A stretch of 64,000 bases of DNA from Paenibacillus sp. FSL R5-0766 (GTDB lineage: Bacteria > Bacillota > Bacilli > Paenibacillales > Paenibacillaceae): assembly GCF_037971845.1 (NCBI RefSeq), contig NZ_CP150227.1, forward strand, positions 62,001-126,000, written 5' to 3'. Position numbers and translations under genes: made by a program. Each line of letters starts with the position of its first letter. Position 1 is the first letter of the stretch. Under the pieces are notes generated by a model. That model worked only from the letters and a program-made list of their open reading frames with translations, was not told the DNA's origin and made no database searches. Shown piece by piece: positions 43,566-52,405 of this stretch.

Positions 43566-44352
43566 CTGATGAACCCTCCTTCTCTTCCAGTTGTTTACGT
43601 TCGGAAGGTGTCAGGAATACAGATAATTTCTGATTGATAGCAATGGTGGAAACACCGGATTGAATCGAGAGCAGACCCTCAACCATCATGAGCTTGATTT
43701 CCATCTCTTGCTTGGACATCCGCTTCAACTTGTTGGACATTGGATGCCACAGTACATAACCTGTGAAGATACCCAAGAGGGTAGCGATGAATGCTGCTGC
43801 GATCGCTTGAGAGAGCTTATCCATATCGCTAAGGTCCGCAAGGGCTGCGATCAAACCAACTACGGCTCCAAGAACGCCAAGTGTTGGAGCATACATACCT
43901 GCTTGGGAGAAGATCAGTGCACCACTGCGGTGACGTTCCTCTGTAGTGTGAATATTTTCCATTAGAACATCGCTGACGAAATCTTGATCGTTCCCGTCGA
44001 TAATCATTCGCATGCCGCTGCGAAGGAAATGATCGTCGATTTCTTCAACTTTTGATTCTAGTGCAAGCAAACCTTCACGACGGGTAGTGGAAGCCCAGTC
44101 CATAAATGTGCCGATTAGGGATACGCGATCGATCAATTTTTGCTGTTTGAACAAAATTCCGAAGAGCTTCGGAATTCTCTTGACTTCTGACATAGGGAAT
44201 GCCATAAAAATACTTGCTGCGGTACCAACAAATATAATCATGTAGGCTGCTGGGTTGTTGACCAGATTAATTACGGGAGCATGCTTCAACATCATACCGA
44301 TTACAAGTGAAGCGAGTCCCAAAACAAGTCCAATAATTGTTGAAATGTTCAT
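43552..44352 (-). CDS. motA: flagellar motor stator protein MotA
   Basis: Four-helix inner-membrane stator subunit. Predicted helices near 2-22, 33-51, 140-165 and 172-195, with the large cytoplasmic loop between the second and third that carries charged residues contacting FliG. The last ATG of three close ones (44352) is chosen; GGATGAGG lies 6 nt upstream and the protein then begins MNISTIIG, as in homologues. 266 residues. A sigma-D promoter lies upstream. Confidence 0.94.
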   Translation of the reverse strand: MNISTIIGLVLGLASLVIGMMLKHAPVINLVNNPAAYMIIFVGTAASIFMAFPMSEVKRIPKLFGILFKQQKLIDRVSLIGTFMDWASTTRREGLLALESKVEEIDDHFLRSGMRMIIDGNDQDFVSDVLMENIHTTEERHRSGALIFSQAGMYAPTLGVLGAVVGLIAALADLSDMDKLSQAIAAAFIATLLGIFTGYVLWHPMSNKLKRMSKQEMEIKLMMVEGLLSIQSGVSTIAINQKLSVFLTPSERKQLEEKEGSSGEKG

Positions 44353-44493
44353 CATACACCTCATCCATGAGATAAAATTGAATCCTTTCAAGCGGCTATA
44401 TTCGGGCTTCCGGACGAACGTAGAGCCGCAATTCTCTTAATGCTTGGCACACTTTTGGATTGCCAAAACAGTTAAAACGATCATGTATAGTAT

Positions 44494-44520
44494 TTATCGA
44501 CCAATAGGCCTTTTTTTTTA
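44494..44520 (-). promoter_or_regulatory. sigma-D-type promoter for motAB
   Basis: On the minus strand TAAA (44520-44517), 15 nt and GTCGATAA (44501-44494), close to the sigma-D consensus TAAA-N15-GCCGATAT. It stands about 140 nt before motA. Confidence 0.6.
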
Positions 44521-44586
44521 AGGGCTATTTTCAGGTATAATAAGATCAAATCCGCTCCTTAGGGGCCGAATAGGAGTGAAAAGCCA

Positions 44587-44880
44587 ATGGGCGTAAAGCA
44601 TGGACGGGATTATGAAGGAATTTTGACAGATTTGACAACGGCAATCGGGCGCATACCGGATCGGTATGTTTTCTTTGAAATGGACTCGGAAGAGTGGGAG
44701 AGACTGGCTGCATCTGACCAACTTGAAGTGGATGAGGCGTTGGCGGAGGATTTGTTCTATGCGCTGGGTGAGGAGTCTGTTATTCCGGTTGGAAGTGGCG
44801 TGGTCATCCATGATAAGGAGCAGCACCGCATTCATATTTTGATCGGGGAAGAAGAGTTGACATTTGTACCTTTAATTTAG
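44587..44880 (+). CDS. hypothetical protein, 97 residues
   Basis: A very acidic soluble protein without signal or membrane segment; a short alpha/beta fold ending in beta strands (VVIHDKEQHRIHILIGEEELTF). TAGGAGTG precedes the ATG at about 9 nt. The gene lies between motA (opposite strand) and the carbinolamine dehydratase gene. It seems conserved-looking (balanced codon use and ribosome site) but I do not recognise the family. Confidence 0.72.
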   Translation: MGVKHGRDYEGILTDLTTAIGRIPDRYVFFEMDSEEWERLAASDQLEVDEALAEDLFYALGEESVIPVGSGVVIHDKEQHRIHILIGEEELTFVPLI

Positions 44881-45130
44881 TGTGTTTATATGCATTTTCA
44901 GGGGGATGAATGGAACTGGAATTTCCCCCAAAGCCTTATGGTTAGTGGTTCTATGCCATGTAGGTGATTGGATTTTGAAGCTTGTCCGTGGTAAGATGTT
45001 AGTCGTGAAATGGGCCAACCGCATGGCGGTGAGCCTGGCCTTTGAGGTTGCTGTTGATCGGACCGAAGGTGTCGGTGGTTATACGGACATACGTCTGTAA
45101 TGTACCATCCTATGGGGAGGAAGATAACGC

Positions 45131-45427
45131 ATGGTTTTTTCGCAAGAGGAAGTCGAAGCTCATCTGGGGAGGCTGGAAGGCTGGGAACTGGAAGAGGGAC
45201 GGTGGATTGTACGCAAATTTGTGTTCTCCAACTACATGAAAGGGATTGCATTTGTGGATGAGGTCGCTGCGATCTCGGAAGCGTTCAATCATCATCCTTT
45301 TATTACGATTGACTATACAACGGTTACGCTGCGTCTTACGTCATGGGATGCGGGCGGTATTACATCTGTAGATATTAAGGAAGCAGGGCAGTACAACGAA
45401 GCTTATGACAAAATGAGGTCGGAATAA
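45131..45427 (+). CDS. 4a-hydroxytetrahydrobiopterin dehydratase
   Basis: Pterin-4a-carbinolamine dehydratase (PhhB/DCoH family), 98 residues. The family motif EAFNHHPFITIDY followed by TLRLTSWDAGGIT is complete, including the catalytic histidines. It dehydrates 4a-hydroxy-tetrahydropterins. No phenylalanine hydroxylase is near, and many bacteria use such proteins in folate or molybdopterin-related metabolism instead. GGGGAGGAAG precedes the ATG. Confidence 0.92.
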   Translation: MVFSQEEVEAHLGRLEGWELEEGRWIVRKFVFSNYMKGIAFVDEVAAISEAFNHHPFITIDYTTVTLRLTSWDAGGITSVDIKEAGQYNEAYDKMRSE

Positions 45428-45460
45428 CAAGGTTGGTTATTATCGCACGCCCGAAAGTGA

Positions 45461-46456
45461 GTGAACCCATACATGTCAGACTATAATCAGGAACAACCTC
45501 TTATTGCTGTCGTAGGCAGTCTCAATATGGATCTCGTGGTGAAGACAGATACGATTCCGGAAGAGGGAGAGACAGTGAGCGGGGAGGAACTCCACTATCT
45601 CGCTGGCGGCAAAGGTGCAAATCAAGCTGTCGCTGCTGCGCGTCTGGGTGGACAGACCACAATGATTGGTGCGGTGGGATCGGATGGTTTTGGCGAACGT
45701 CTGCTGCACAGTCTGACGGAAAGTGGTGCAGATGTCTCGCAGGTTCGCAGATTGGAAGACACGGTTACTGGGACGGCTTCCATCTGGCTCTCTCGGGGAG
45801 ACAACCGGATTATCGTTATTCCTGGTGCGAATGGGCAAGTGGTGCCTGAGATGCTGGAAGAGGCGGATACGGTAAAAAGCCTGACTGCAGCCGCAGCGGT
45901 GCTGCTGCAGCTGGAGATCCCGCTGCCAGCGGTTACCCGCGCCGCCCAACTGGCGGCTGAAGGCAGCGCACTGGTGGTGCTCAACCCGGCTCCCGCGGTG
46001 CCGGGTCTACCCCAGGAGCTCCTGCGGTGCGTCGACGTTGTCACGCCGAACCGCAGTGAGCTTGCCGTGCTTACCGGCCGGGATCATCTCCGGCCGGAAG
46101 ACCTGGATGCGGCGGTCGCAGAGCTCGCCGCATCCCTCGGGGCCGCTGTCGTTACGACGCTCGGCCCCGAGGGGGCTGTGTACGCGGCGGCGCCTGGTGG
46201 CCGCGTACAAGCAGGGCGTGCCGGCGCGTGCCGTGCGCCCGGCTACGCCGTAAGCGCCGTCGATACGACCGGCGCTGGCGATTGCTTCAACGGCGCGCTG
46301 GCGGTAGCCCTCGCGCGCGGTGAGACCTTGGACGCGGCCGTAGGCTTCGCCATGGGTGCGGCCGCGTTATCCGTGACAAAGCTCGGTGCCCAGTCCGGGA
46401 TGCCGTCCGCACGTGAAGTTGAGGCCTTTCTGGCCGAGCACGCGCTAGATGCCTAA
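45461..46456 (+). CDS. rbsK: ribokinase
   Basis: PfkB-family kinase that phosphorylates ribose to ribose 5-phosphate. The motif GGKGANQAVAAARLG (about residue 49) and the second signature DTTGAGDCFNGALAVAL with the catalytic aspartate (about residue 272) are intact. 331 residues. GTG at 45461 or ATG at 45473 may be the start; neither has a good ribosome site. The 3' half is far richer in GC than the 5' half (see findings). No ribose transporter genes are next to it. Confidence 0.9.
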   Translation: MNPYMSDYNQEQPLIAVVGSLNMDLVVKTDTIPEEGETVSGEELHYLAGGKGANQAVAAARLGGQTTMIGAVGSDGFGERLLHSLTESGADVSQVRRLEDTVTGTASIWLSRGDNRIIVIPGANGQVVPEMLEEADTVKSLTAAAAVLLQLEIPLPAVTRAAQLAAEGSALVVLNPAPAVPGLPQELLRCVDVVTPNRSELAVLTGRDHLRPEDLDAAVAELAASLGAAVVTTLGPEGAVYAAAPGGRVQAGRAGACRAPGYAVSAVDTTGAGDCFNGALAVALARGETLDAAVGFAMGAAALSVTKLGAQSGMPSAREVEAFLAEHALDA

Positions 46457-46464
46457 TAATTGAT

Positions 46465-46518
46465 ATAACAAAGAGGCTCTTATTCTCCCAAAAGGGGATT
46501 AAAGGGCCTCTTTGTTAT
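46465..46518. terminator. bidirectional terminator between rbsK and cytochrome c
   Basis: ATAACAAAGAGGC (46465-46477) pairs with GCCTCTTTGTTAT (46506-46518), with inner TCTCCC/GGGGA. It serves the two converging genes. Confidence 0.85.
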
Positions 46519-46531
46519 GCGTGTGCAGAGA

Positions 46532-46888
46532 TTATTTCTTCTCTGACAGCCACATGGCGATATTGGCAATCTCTTCATCCTGTAGCTTGCCCTTGAAGGA
46601 AGGCATACCACCTTTACCTTTGACAATCGTAGAATAGATCTTCTCCAGATCATCCTGGCTGCCGATGTTGGCCAGAGCAGGTCCTACGCCACCTTGAAGC
46701 TGATCCCCGTGACAGGAGATACAATTGGCTTTGACCAGTGCTTCAGCTTGTCCGGCATCCAATGTTACTTCCGGCATGGTTGGTTTGGCTTCTTCAGCCA
46801 CTTCTTCTTTCCCTGGAAGCGTAAACATTAAAACAATAGCTAAAGCGCATGCTGCAAAAAATACTCCGCTCATGATCCATTTGTGCAT
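46532..46888 (-). CDS. membrane-anchored small cytochrome c (CccA/CccB-like)
   Basis: 118 residues: an N-terminal membrane anchor (about 6-24), an acidic linker, and a class I cytochrome c domain with the heme site CISCH (about residue 56) and the axial methionine in GGMPSFKG. The anchor has no lipobox at the right place, so it resembles the transmembrane c550 (CccA) more than the lipoprotein c551 (CccB). It probably carries electrons between the bc complex and the terminal oxidase on the outer face of the membrane. GAGGGGAC precedes the ATG. Confidence 0.92.
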   Translation of the reverse strand: MHKWIMSGVFFAACALAIVLMFTLPGKEEVAEEAKPTMPEVTLDAGQAEALVKANCISCHGDQLQGGVGPALANIGSQDDLEKIYSTIVKGKGGMPSFKGKLQDEEIANIAMWLSEKK

Positions 46889-47038
46889 CCCTTATGTCCC
46901 CTCCAGAATGAAAGATCATCTAACCTGAAACTATCCATATCATTATAACGGAACCTGTACTGACATCATAGCATTTTGTGGGAATTTTTTGAACTAATCA
47001 CATAACAAGGGGCGAATTTGGTTGTTTTGCAATGGATT

Positions 47039-47533
47039 CTAACCGCGAGGCCCTTCATAAACCATACAGTGAAAGGGCTTCAGGCCGCTTGGGGTCTGTC
47101 GTTCGTATGTATCCTGGGTGACAAATCCACTCTTCAGATAGACTTGAATGGCACGAGCATTCCAAGTGAGTACTTCCAGATCAATCTCATTCGTGGGATT
47201 TCGGCGAATGGCTTCCTGTACAATAGCAGTGACAAAAGCTGTCCCTTGACCCTGACCACACAGCTCTGGATGCATGCCAAGGCCAATCCGGGTTACCCCT
47301 TCAAGTGGGAAGTATTGAGCAAATCCACATATACGATCGTTCTGATCCAGGACGATCGCATATTGCTCCTGCCGCAGCTGTGCATCTCCGAATTCCACTT
47401 CCAGAGCTTTCATCTGCTCCCAGGGGAGCCAGCTGTAGATATTGTAAGGCGGGTCATACTGCCAACTGCAGATAAGCTCCGCATGTTCTTCTCGCATGGG
47501 TACAACGTGAAACGTCACAGGGGTTTCCTTCAT
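47039..47533 (-). CDS. GNAT acetyltransferase
   Basis: 164 residues. The acetyl-CoA-binding region QGQGTAFVTAIVQEA and the strand MHPELCGQ, then LTWNARAIQVYLKSGF, are typical of the GNAT fold. The N-terminal part contains YDPPYNIYSWLPWEQM, a block seen in aminoglycoside 6'-acetyltransferase-like and RimI-like proteins; resistance activity is not implied by this alone. ATG at 47533 with AAAGGAG 12 nt upstream is preferred over the 21-codon extension. The 240 nt upstream to the next terminator hold no gene. Confidence 0.85.
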   Translation of the reverse strand: MKETPVTFHVVPMREEHAELICSWQYDPPYNIYSWLPWEQMKALEVEFGDAQLRQEQYAIVLDQNDRICGFAQYFPLEGVTRIGLGMHPELCGQGQGTAFVTAIVQEAIRRNPTNEIDLEVLTWNARAIQVYLKSGFVTQDTYERQTPSGLKPFHCMVYEGPRG

Positions 47534-47775
47534 ACACCTGCATGCTCCTTTCCTTGAAACAGAACTCTTTGTCCACTCTACAAAAGAGATGTTCATTTAG
47601 CAAGTCTTCCTTCCCAAGAAAAAAATGAAACAAAAGTTCCGGTAATTTCGTTTATATTATAACGGGATGGGTAAAAACATCATAAGGGCACGGACGAACG
47701 AACGCAAAATGAACCTGTTGATGTCGCAGGATATACCCCGAGTATAACTTGTAACATGAATAAGGATTGAAGCAC

Positions 47776-47821
47776 AAAAAAACCGCCGGATACATTCCTG
47801 CGGAGAATGTACCGGGCGGTT
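47776..47821 (-). terminator. P60 gene terminator
   Basis: On the minus strand AACCGCCCGGTACATTC pairs with GAATGTATCCGGCGGTT and is followed by seven T. Confidence 0.92.
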
Positions 47822-47887
47822 CTGTTATGCTTCTTGCTTCGTTCCAGTATGGTTAATGGTTACAGCATCATGTTGCTCAGCTTGTCC

Positions 47888-48358
47888 CTAGTCAAGGGCC
47901 AGTGATTCATATGCGTCCGTGCTCATAATCCGTTTCGCGCCAACATAACGATTGGCCCAATAGTTTTCACTCAATGCACTGATCGTAACGCCTTTGGAAG
48001 AAGAGGAGTGTGCAAACTTTCCATCTCCTACAAAGATTCCTACATGAGATACGCCTTTACCTGTTGTATTAAAGAACACCAGATCGCCAGCTCTCATTTC
48101 CATGCGGGATACGGAATCGCCCATGTCGAATTGGGAACTGGATTGGCGTGCCAAATCAATACCCAACTTGTCGAATACATACCGTGTAAATCCGGAGCAG
48201 TCAAAGCCGTTAAGCGTTGTTCCCCCACTTTTGTATGTAGTTCCCATTGCTGAATCAATTACTGTGTCCATCTTTGAATCTGCGAATGCGCTACCTGCAC
48301 CAAGTGATAAAGCGAATGTGATGCTAAGTACAGCTGCGGTTAATTTCTTCTTGAACAA
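47888..48358 (-). CDS. secreted NlpC/P60 cell-wall hydrolase
   Basis: Predicted D,L-endopeptidase cleaving peptidoglycan stems. A Sec signal peptide (about 1-26, ending AFA-D) precedes a single NlpC/P60 domain with the catalytic cysteine in GFDCSGFTRYVF and the catalytic histidine in SHVGIFVGDGKFAHSS. No LysM or SH3 binding domain is present, so the protein is a bare catalytic domain of 156 residues. TTG at 48358 with AGGGGAA is preferred to the 6-codon longer frame. Expression is placed under a c-di-AMP riboswitch, which fits cell-wall homeostasis. Confidence 0.93.
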   Translation of the reverse strand: MFKKKLTAAVLSITFALSLGAGSAFADSKMDTVIDSAMGTTYKSGGTTLNGFDCSGFTRYVFDKLGIDLARQSSSQFDMGDSVSRMEMRAGDLVFFNTTGKGVSHVGIFVGDGKFAHSSSSKGVTISALSENYWANRYVGAKRIMSTDAYESLALD

Positions 48359-48373
48359 GAGATATTCCCCTTC

Positions 48374-48515
48374 CAATGCCTGCGAGGTTAGCTTAAGGAT
48401 TCGGTTGAAGGTCCCCTATGATCCCTCTGTAGCAAGATCAATTCACCCATAACTGGTTCCCCCGCTTCCCAGGTGCCAGGAATTTGGCTATGCTAGTTAT
48501 GCACCTGCGAAATCA
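48374..48515 (-). promoter_or_regulatory. c-di-AMP riboswitch (ydaO/yuaA class)
   Basis: On the minus strand the conserved blocks occur in order: CCTGGCACCTGGGAAGCGGG, GGGGGAACCA, GGGTGAATTG, and finally CTTCAACCGAATCC with AGCTAACCTCGCAGGC. These are the signature elements of the ydaO RNA, which turns expression off when c-di-AMP is high. It stands directly before the P60 hydrolase. Confidence 0.9.
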
Positions 48516-48531
48516 AGAAATGACGATTTAA

Positions 48532-48560
48532 TTTTAAGTAGTTACAAATATGAATGTAAA
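48532..48560 (-). promoter_or_regulatory. promoter for the riboswitch-P60 transcript
   Basis: On the minus strand TTTACA (48560-48555), 17-nt spacer and TTAAAA (48537-48532), placing the transcription start just before the riboswitch. Confidence 0.55.
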
Positions 48561-48644
48561 GATTACAAAGTTGTTACTAAAAACTCACTGCGATTATTGT
48601 AACAGAGGAGTACGGCTTTGGCAACGTTTAACAACAAATTTAGC

Positions 48645-48683
48645 AAAAAAACCTCGACCTTTGACGGGGAAAGGTTGAGGTTT
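48645..48683 (-). terminator. terminator of the membrane-protein gene
   Basis: AAACCTCAACCTTT pairs with AAAGGTCGAGGTTT on the minus strand and is followed by seven T. Confidence 0.9.
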
Positions 48684-48744
48684 GCCTATTTATTAAGTAC
48701 ATATTAGGGCAAGAGTTTAACATGTGATGGTAACAATTTTTAAA

Positions 48745-49605
48745 CTATCTGCTCTCACCTTTGGATATTTTGGACTGCCATAATCGGAAATGGCTGCATA
48801 TTTTCCACAGACTCAATAGACATCTGGCAAGTGGATACGTCTGTTGTAGTATAAGTCCGGTAAGTCCCGTTAATAACCATGAGGCTGAAGTGAATGCCCC
48901 AAAGACGAGCAGGTGTACTCCGCCCAGCAGGAGTGCAATGCCGATTACAGCGATGAGATGACGCATTGCAATCCAGAGTGCTCTGAGGGTACCGTGAGCC
49001 CCGCCTTCTCCTTCTGGTGCCGAAACACCGAACTGCATGTAGAGTATGGCGTGGTGGATGATCCAACCATATAAAATCCAGGCAACAACATAAGGGATAC
49101 CAGGCAAAAGTAATTGAAGGGAATGAAATCCGTCCATGAGAATCGAGTAGAGCTTCGGTATGAGCCAGTAGGCGGGCAGAAGTATCAATAAAGTACGTAT
49201 GGTGTGGAGCAGCAGCATCGGTTTCCACAGATTTTTGATTCCGCGGACAAAGGGGATGCGCTCTTCTGTAGAATTAAAGTGCTGAAGTGAGTAGAGCAGT
49301 CCTGCCTGAATGAGGGGGCTGATCAACATCCGAACCAGCAGCATGCCCCCTAGAATCCATAGATAACGATGAACCTCCGGATGGGTAGACAGGTTAAGTT
49401 GACTTTCCATTTTGAACAAAAGTGTACTCAACTCCCCGGCATCAGCATTCGGATAGCGCAGGAGTAGTGGGATGACCGCCGATTGTACCATTCGATAGAA
49501 GAAATATCCCCAAATGAGTTGATAGAGAAATAAGATTGCTGCAATGAACATATGCTGACGGACGAGAAACCAGCCTTCACGTATTTTCGCTTTCACCGTT
49601 TCCAC
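48745..49605 (-). CDS. multi-pass membrane protein of unknown function
   Basis: 286 residues, with about six predicted transmembrane helices (near 17-37, 85-105, 130-152, 166-190, 212-236 and 238-256) and basic ends. It starts with GTG one base after the M1 peptidase stop codon (a GTG three codons later with GAGGTGG upstream is also possible), so it is translated together with it. The family is not recognised. Linked expression suggests it assists, or is regulated with, the peptidase. Confidence 0.8.
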   Translation of the reverse strand: METVKAKIREGWFLVRQHMFIAAILFLYQLIWGYFFYRMVQSAVIPLLLRYPNADAGELSTLLFKMESQLNLSTHPEVHRYLWILGGMLLVRMLISPLIQAGLLYSLQHFNSTEERIPFVRGIKNLWKPMLLLHTIRTLLILLPAYWLIPKLYSILMDGFHSLQLLLPGIPYVVAWILYGWIIHHAILYMQFGVSAPEGEGGAHGTLRALWIAMRHLIAVIGIALLLGGVHLLVFGAFTSASWLLTGLTGLILQQTYPLARCLLSLWKICSHFRLWQSKISKGESR

Positions 49606-49606
49606 C

Positions 49607-51598
49607 TCACCATGACAGACCTCCGAATATGGCTTCTATTAGTTTGGTTACACTCATGCTCCAGCGGGACTTCGCCCGCTCATCCAGTCCGGATTTCAGG
49701 AAATTGTTCATATGGCGGTTCTCCAGCACGATCGTGTACAGGGGATCGGTCATGGCCCAGGATACGGGAGATGTGTGAGTTAATTTATACGTGATGCGAT
49801 CTTCTTTTCCATTCCATTGTTTGGTGAGGATATGCCCATCTTCAAAAGCAATGCGAACAGGAACGGCGCTGTAATCACTCCCTTTTTTTGCGATCGTCAC
49901 GGATGACTCGTACAATGTTTGACCGTCTTTCTGTACGGGCGTAACACGAATCTTCTCTACAGCAAAGTCAGCCATCCCGTCACCAAAGACGTACTGATCA
50001 AAATAATCAGACCAGGAAGTGCGGGTCACTTGTTCCACAACGTTCTGAAAATCAGCCGAAGTGGGATGTTTGAAGCGGTACTTCTTCACATAGGTAGAGA
50101 GAATGCGTTCCATCTTTTTTGCACCGACTTGATGTTCAATACCAAGCAATACAAGCTTGCCACGTGTATAGACATTGGCTGCATACTCATTCTGTGAATC
50201 AAACTTCCAGGATTCTTGTGTTAAGGATGAAGGAGACGTAATCAGTCCCGATTGTACCGGCAGATTCGGAATCAATCCGTATTCCTGCTCCATCAGTTTG
50301 TCTTCTGCATAAGAGGTGAACCCCTCATCCAGCCAGGCCTCCTCGAATTCGTTGCTGGCAACCATGCCGTAGAAGTACTGGTGTCCGATCTCGTGGATTA
50401 CGGTACGTTCCAGGTCATAACCTGGCGTAGTGTCATCGGCTCCAAAGGCCGTAACTAGCGTAGGGTATTCCATACCTCCAGCACCGTTCCCCACTTTGGG
50501 TGGAACTACGATGGATAAGGTAGCGTAAGGATATGGGCCAAACCATTTGCTATAATTGGCTAGAGCCGCCTTCGCAGCATGGAAATAACGTTCTTTCAGA
50601 TCCTGATGAGCTGGGTCCAGATATAACTTGATTCGTACACCAGGCACATTGGGTGCAGAGAATGGTTCCTCGGCGTACACAAAATCGGGTGAGGCTGCCC
50701 AGGCGAAGTCATGCACATCATCGGCATAGAATTGATAGACCTTTTCTCCGTTCTTCACCACGGCTTGCTGCGTTGGAAATCCGGTAGCAGCCACTTTGTA
50801 TGTTTCAGGCACCCGAATACGCACACTATATATACCGAAGTCGGCGTAGAACTCTGAATTGCCATGGTACTGGTGCAGATTCCAGCCTTCCGTTGTTCGT
50901 CCACGCCTGCCTACAGGTTCATAGGCACTTAATTTGGGAAACCATTGACCTGCCATGACAAAGTGATCAGCAGTTCCCATCCGTGCAAAAATCTTTGGCA
51001 GATTCACTTCAAATCGGGTGTGGAGCGTGATGCTTTCCCCGCCTTTGACGGGTTTGGGCAGGCGTACTTTAATGAGGGTGGTGTCCTTGATATTTCCGTC
51101 ATCTGGTTGCACATACTGCATCCGGTGCAGGAGAGAGAGCCCGTCCTCCGTTTTCATTTCGGTAATGTTCATGGAGCCGTAACCATTGGTAGGCATGACA
51201 TCACCCCGAAGCTTTCCGCCGGATTCCCTCATAAAGGTGGTGTCAGCAGAAGAGAAGGCGTTGGGATACATATGAAAGTAAAGCTCGCTGACGGTTTTTT
51301 TGCCTGGATGTGTCCAGGTAATCGTCTGAGTCCCTTCCAATACGTTTCCTTCGACCAGCTTCACATCCATGTGATATTCCACAACACGGTTGCTGTACAC
51401 TTCGGCTGTAGGGGTCTGTACACTTTCTGGAGGTGCTGGAGTTGGAGCTATTGCCTTGGGCTTGCCCGATTCGGGGGCGAGTACTGGCAATTCGGAATGA
51501 GTTGAGCGATTATAACCCAGAGTGATCCATATCCCTCCGGCAAGTACACACAGGGCCAGGGATGCAGTGAGCCAGCTCTTGGCGCGTCGTGGAATCAT
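49607..51598 (-). CDS. membrane-anchored M1-family metallopeptidase
   Basis: 663 residues. An N-terminal signal anchor (about 8-27) and a Pro/Ala-rich linker are followed by the beta-saddle domain and a thermolysin-like catalytic domain with HEIGHQYF plus the downstream EEAWLDEGFTSYAED glutamate, the gluzincin zinc site (HExxH-18-E). GGMEYPT is the exopeptidase-type motif. The active domain should lie outside the membrane. ATG at 51598 with GGGAGGT 10 nt upstream is chosen; the longer frame to 51625 has no ribosome site. The natural substrate is unknown. Confidence 0.92.
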   Translation of the reverse strand: MIPRRAKSWLTASLALCVLAGGIWITLGYNRSTHSELPVLAPESGKPKAIAPTPAPPESVQTPTAEVYSNRVVEYHMDVKLVEGNVLEGTQTITWTHPGKKTVSELYFHMYPNAFSSADTTFMRESGGKLRGDVMPTNGYGSMNITEMKTEDGLSLLHRMQYVQPDDGNIKDTTLIKVRLPKPVKGGESITLHTRFEVNLPKIFARMGTADHFVMAGQWFPKLSAYEPVGRRGRTTEGWNLHQYHGNSEFYADFGIYSVRIRVPETYKVAATGFPTQQAVVKNGEKVYQFYADDVHDFAWAASPDFVYAEEPFSAPNVPGVRIKLYLDPAHQDLKERYFHAAKAALANYSKWFGPYPYATLSIVVPPKVGNGAGGMEYPTLVTAFGADDTTPGYDLERTVIHEIGHQYFYGMVASNEFEEAWLDEGFTSYAEDKLMEQEYGLIPNLPVQSGLITSPSSLTQESWKFDSQNEYAANVYTRGKLVLLGIEHQVGAKKMERILSTYVKKYRFKHPTSADFQNVVEQVTRTSWSDYFDQYVFGDGMADFAVEKIRVTPVQKDGQTLYESSVTIAKKGSDYSAVPVRIAFEDGHILTKQWNGKEDRITYKLTHTSPVSWAMTDPLYTIVLENRHMNNFLKSGLDERAKSRWSMSVTKLIEAIFGGLSW

Positions 51599-51699
51599 CG
51601 TTAAATACCTCCCGTTGACAAGCATCTACAGCATGTATATGTTTGCAATGGGGCAATTATTAGTTAAAATATTTGTATCAACCCTTGGAGGCTATAAAC

Positions 51700-52203
51700 A
51701 TGGACCAAAACGAGCAAAACGGCAAAAAACAGATTGCCTTGAATATCGTTAGTGCAAAAAGCAAGCATAAAGGCTTCGGTGCAGGCTCCATTGATCTGAA
51801 TAACCTTTCCCCGGTCATTATTGATAATGGCGAAGCCAAAATCGATATCGGTGCGATGCATGCGAAGAGCAAAGTGGAACGCAATATCAAGTTCTCTACC
51901 AATCGTGAAGATGTGCCCAACGGACGCCAGGTATGGCTGGTGTGGGTAGCTGTCGATCGCACGGAGGAAGGCCAACTGTATGGTGGAGCAACGGCATGTG
52001 AGATGTGGATTGATACGGAAGCAAGACGCGGATGGAAACTGTTGGCCGAACATGTGAATCGCATGGATTATGCCTTGAAGCGTCGCTTCATGCTGGATGA
52101 GCTTGGACCTGAAGCTCGAGCTGCACTTAAGACACTGCTGATCTCACACAATGAAGAATGGTGGAATGCTTCTCCAGATGTATTGAAGGAAGCACTCGCC
52201 TAA
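51700..52203 (+). CDS. ywhD: YwhD family protein
   Basis: 167 residues, with the block KGFGAGSIDLNNLSPVIID, the IGAMHAKS motif, then VPNGRQVWLVWVAVDR and ACEMWIDT, all recognised from B. subtilis YwhD. The family is cytosolic and of unknown function. ATG at 51700 has TTGGAGG upstream; nine extra codons in frame are not needed. It is next to pbpG, speE and speB, the same set as in B. subtilis (speB-speE-pbpG-ywhD), though strands differ. Confidence 0.92.
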   Translation: MDQNEQNGKKQIALNIVSAKSKHKGFGAGSIDLNNLSPVIIDNGEAKIDIGAMHAKSKVERNIKFSTNREDVPNGRQVWLVWVAVDRTEEGQLYGGATACEMWIDTEARRGWKLLAEHVNRMDYALKRRFMLDELGPEARAALKTLLISHNEEWWNASPDVLKEALA

Positions 52204-52240
52204 GGCAGATCATTTTCAACAAAGTATAAAAGCAAAAAGA

Positions 52241-52286
52241 AGCAAAAGGCCCCTTGACCGGAAAGTTCGGCTGGGGGTCTTTTGCT
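52241..52286 (+). terminator. ywhD terminator
   Basis: AGCAAAAGGCCCC pairs with GGGGGTCTTTTGCT around TTGACCGGAAAGTTCGGCT; it may also end pbpG transcripts from the other side. Confidence 0.85.
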
Positions 52287-52405
52287 TGTGCATTAATCAT
52301 ATTCATCGATCTGAATAATTATGAGTTTCCATTCGAAGTGAATTTCCAATTGTTCAATATAACCAGGGGTTATAGGTGACGCAACTAAGTCATCGCCCAT
52401 TTGCA

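Noticed and set aside
44882..45100. 72-codon frame between the 97-residue gene and the carbinolamine dehydratase gene
   Set aside because: No Shine-Dalgarno site and unlike a real protein; the 250-nt gap is treated as non-coding.
47039..47533. Aminoglycoside acetyltransferase call for the GNAT gene
   Set aside because: Shared fold and one similar block are not enough to name a resistance enzyme.
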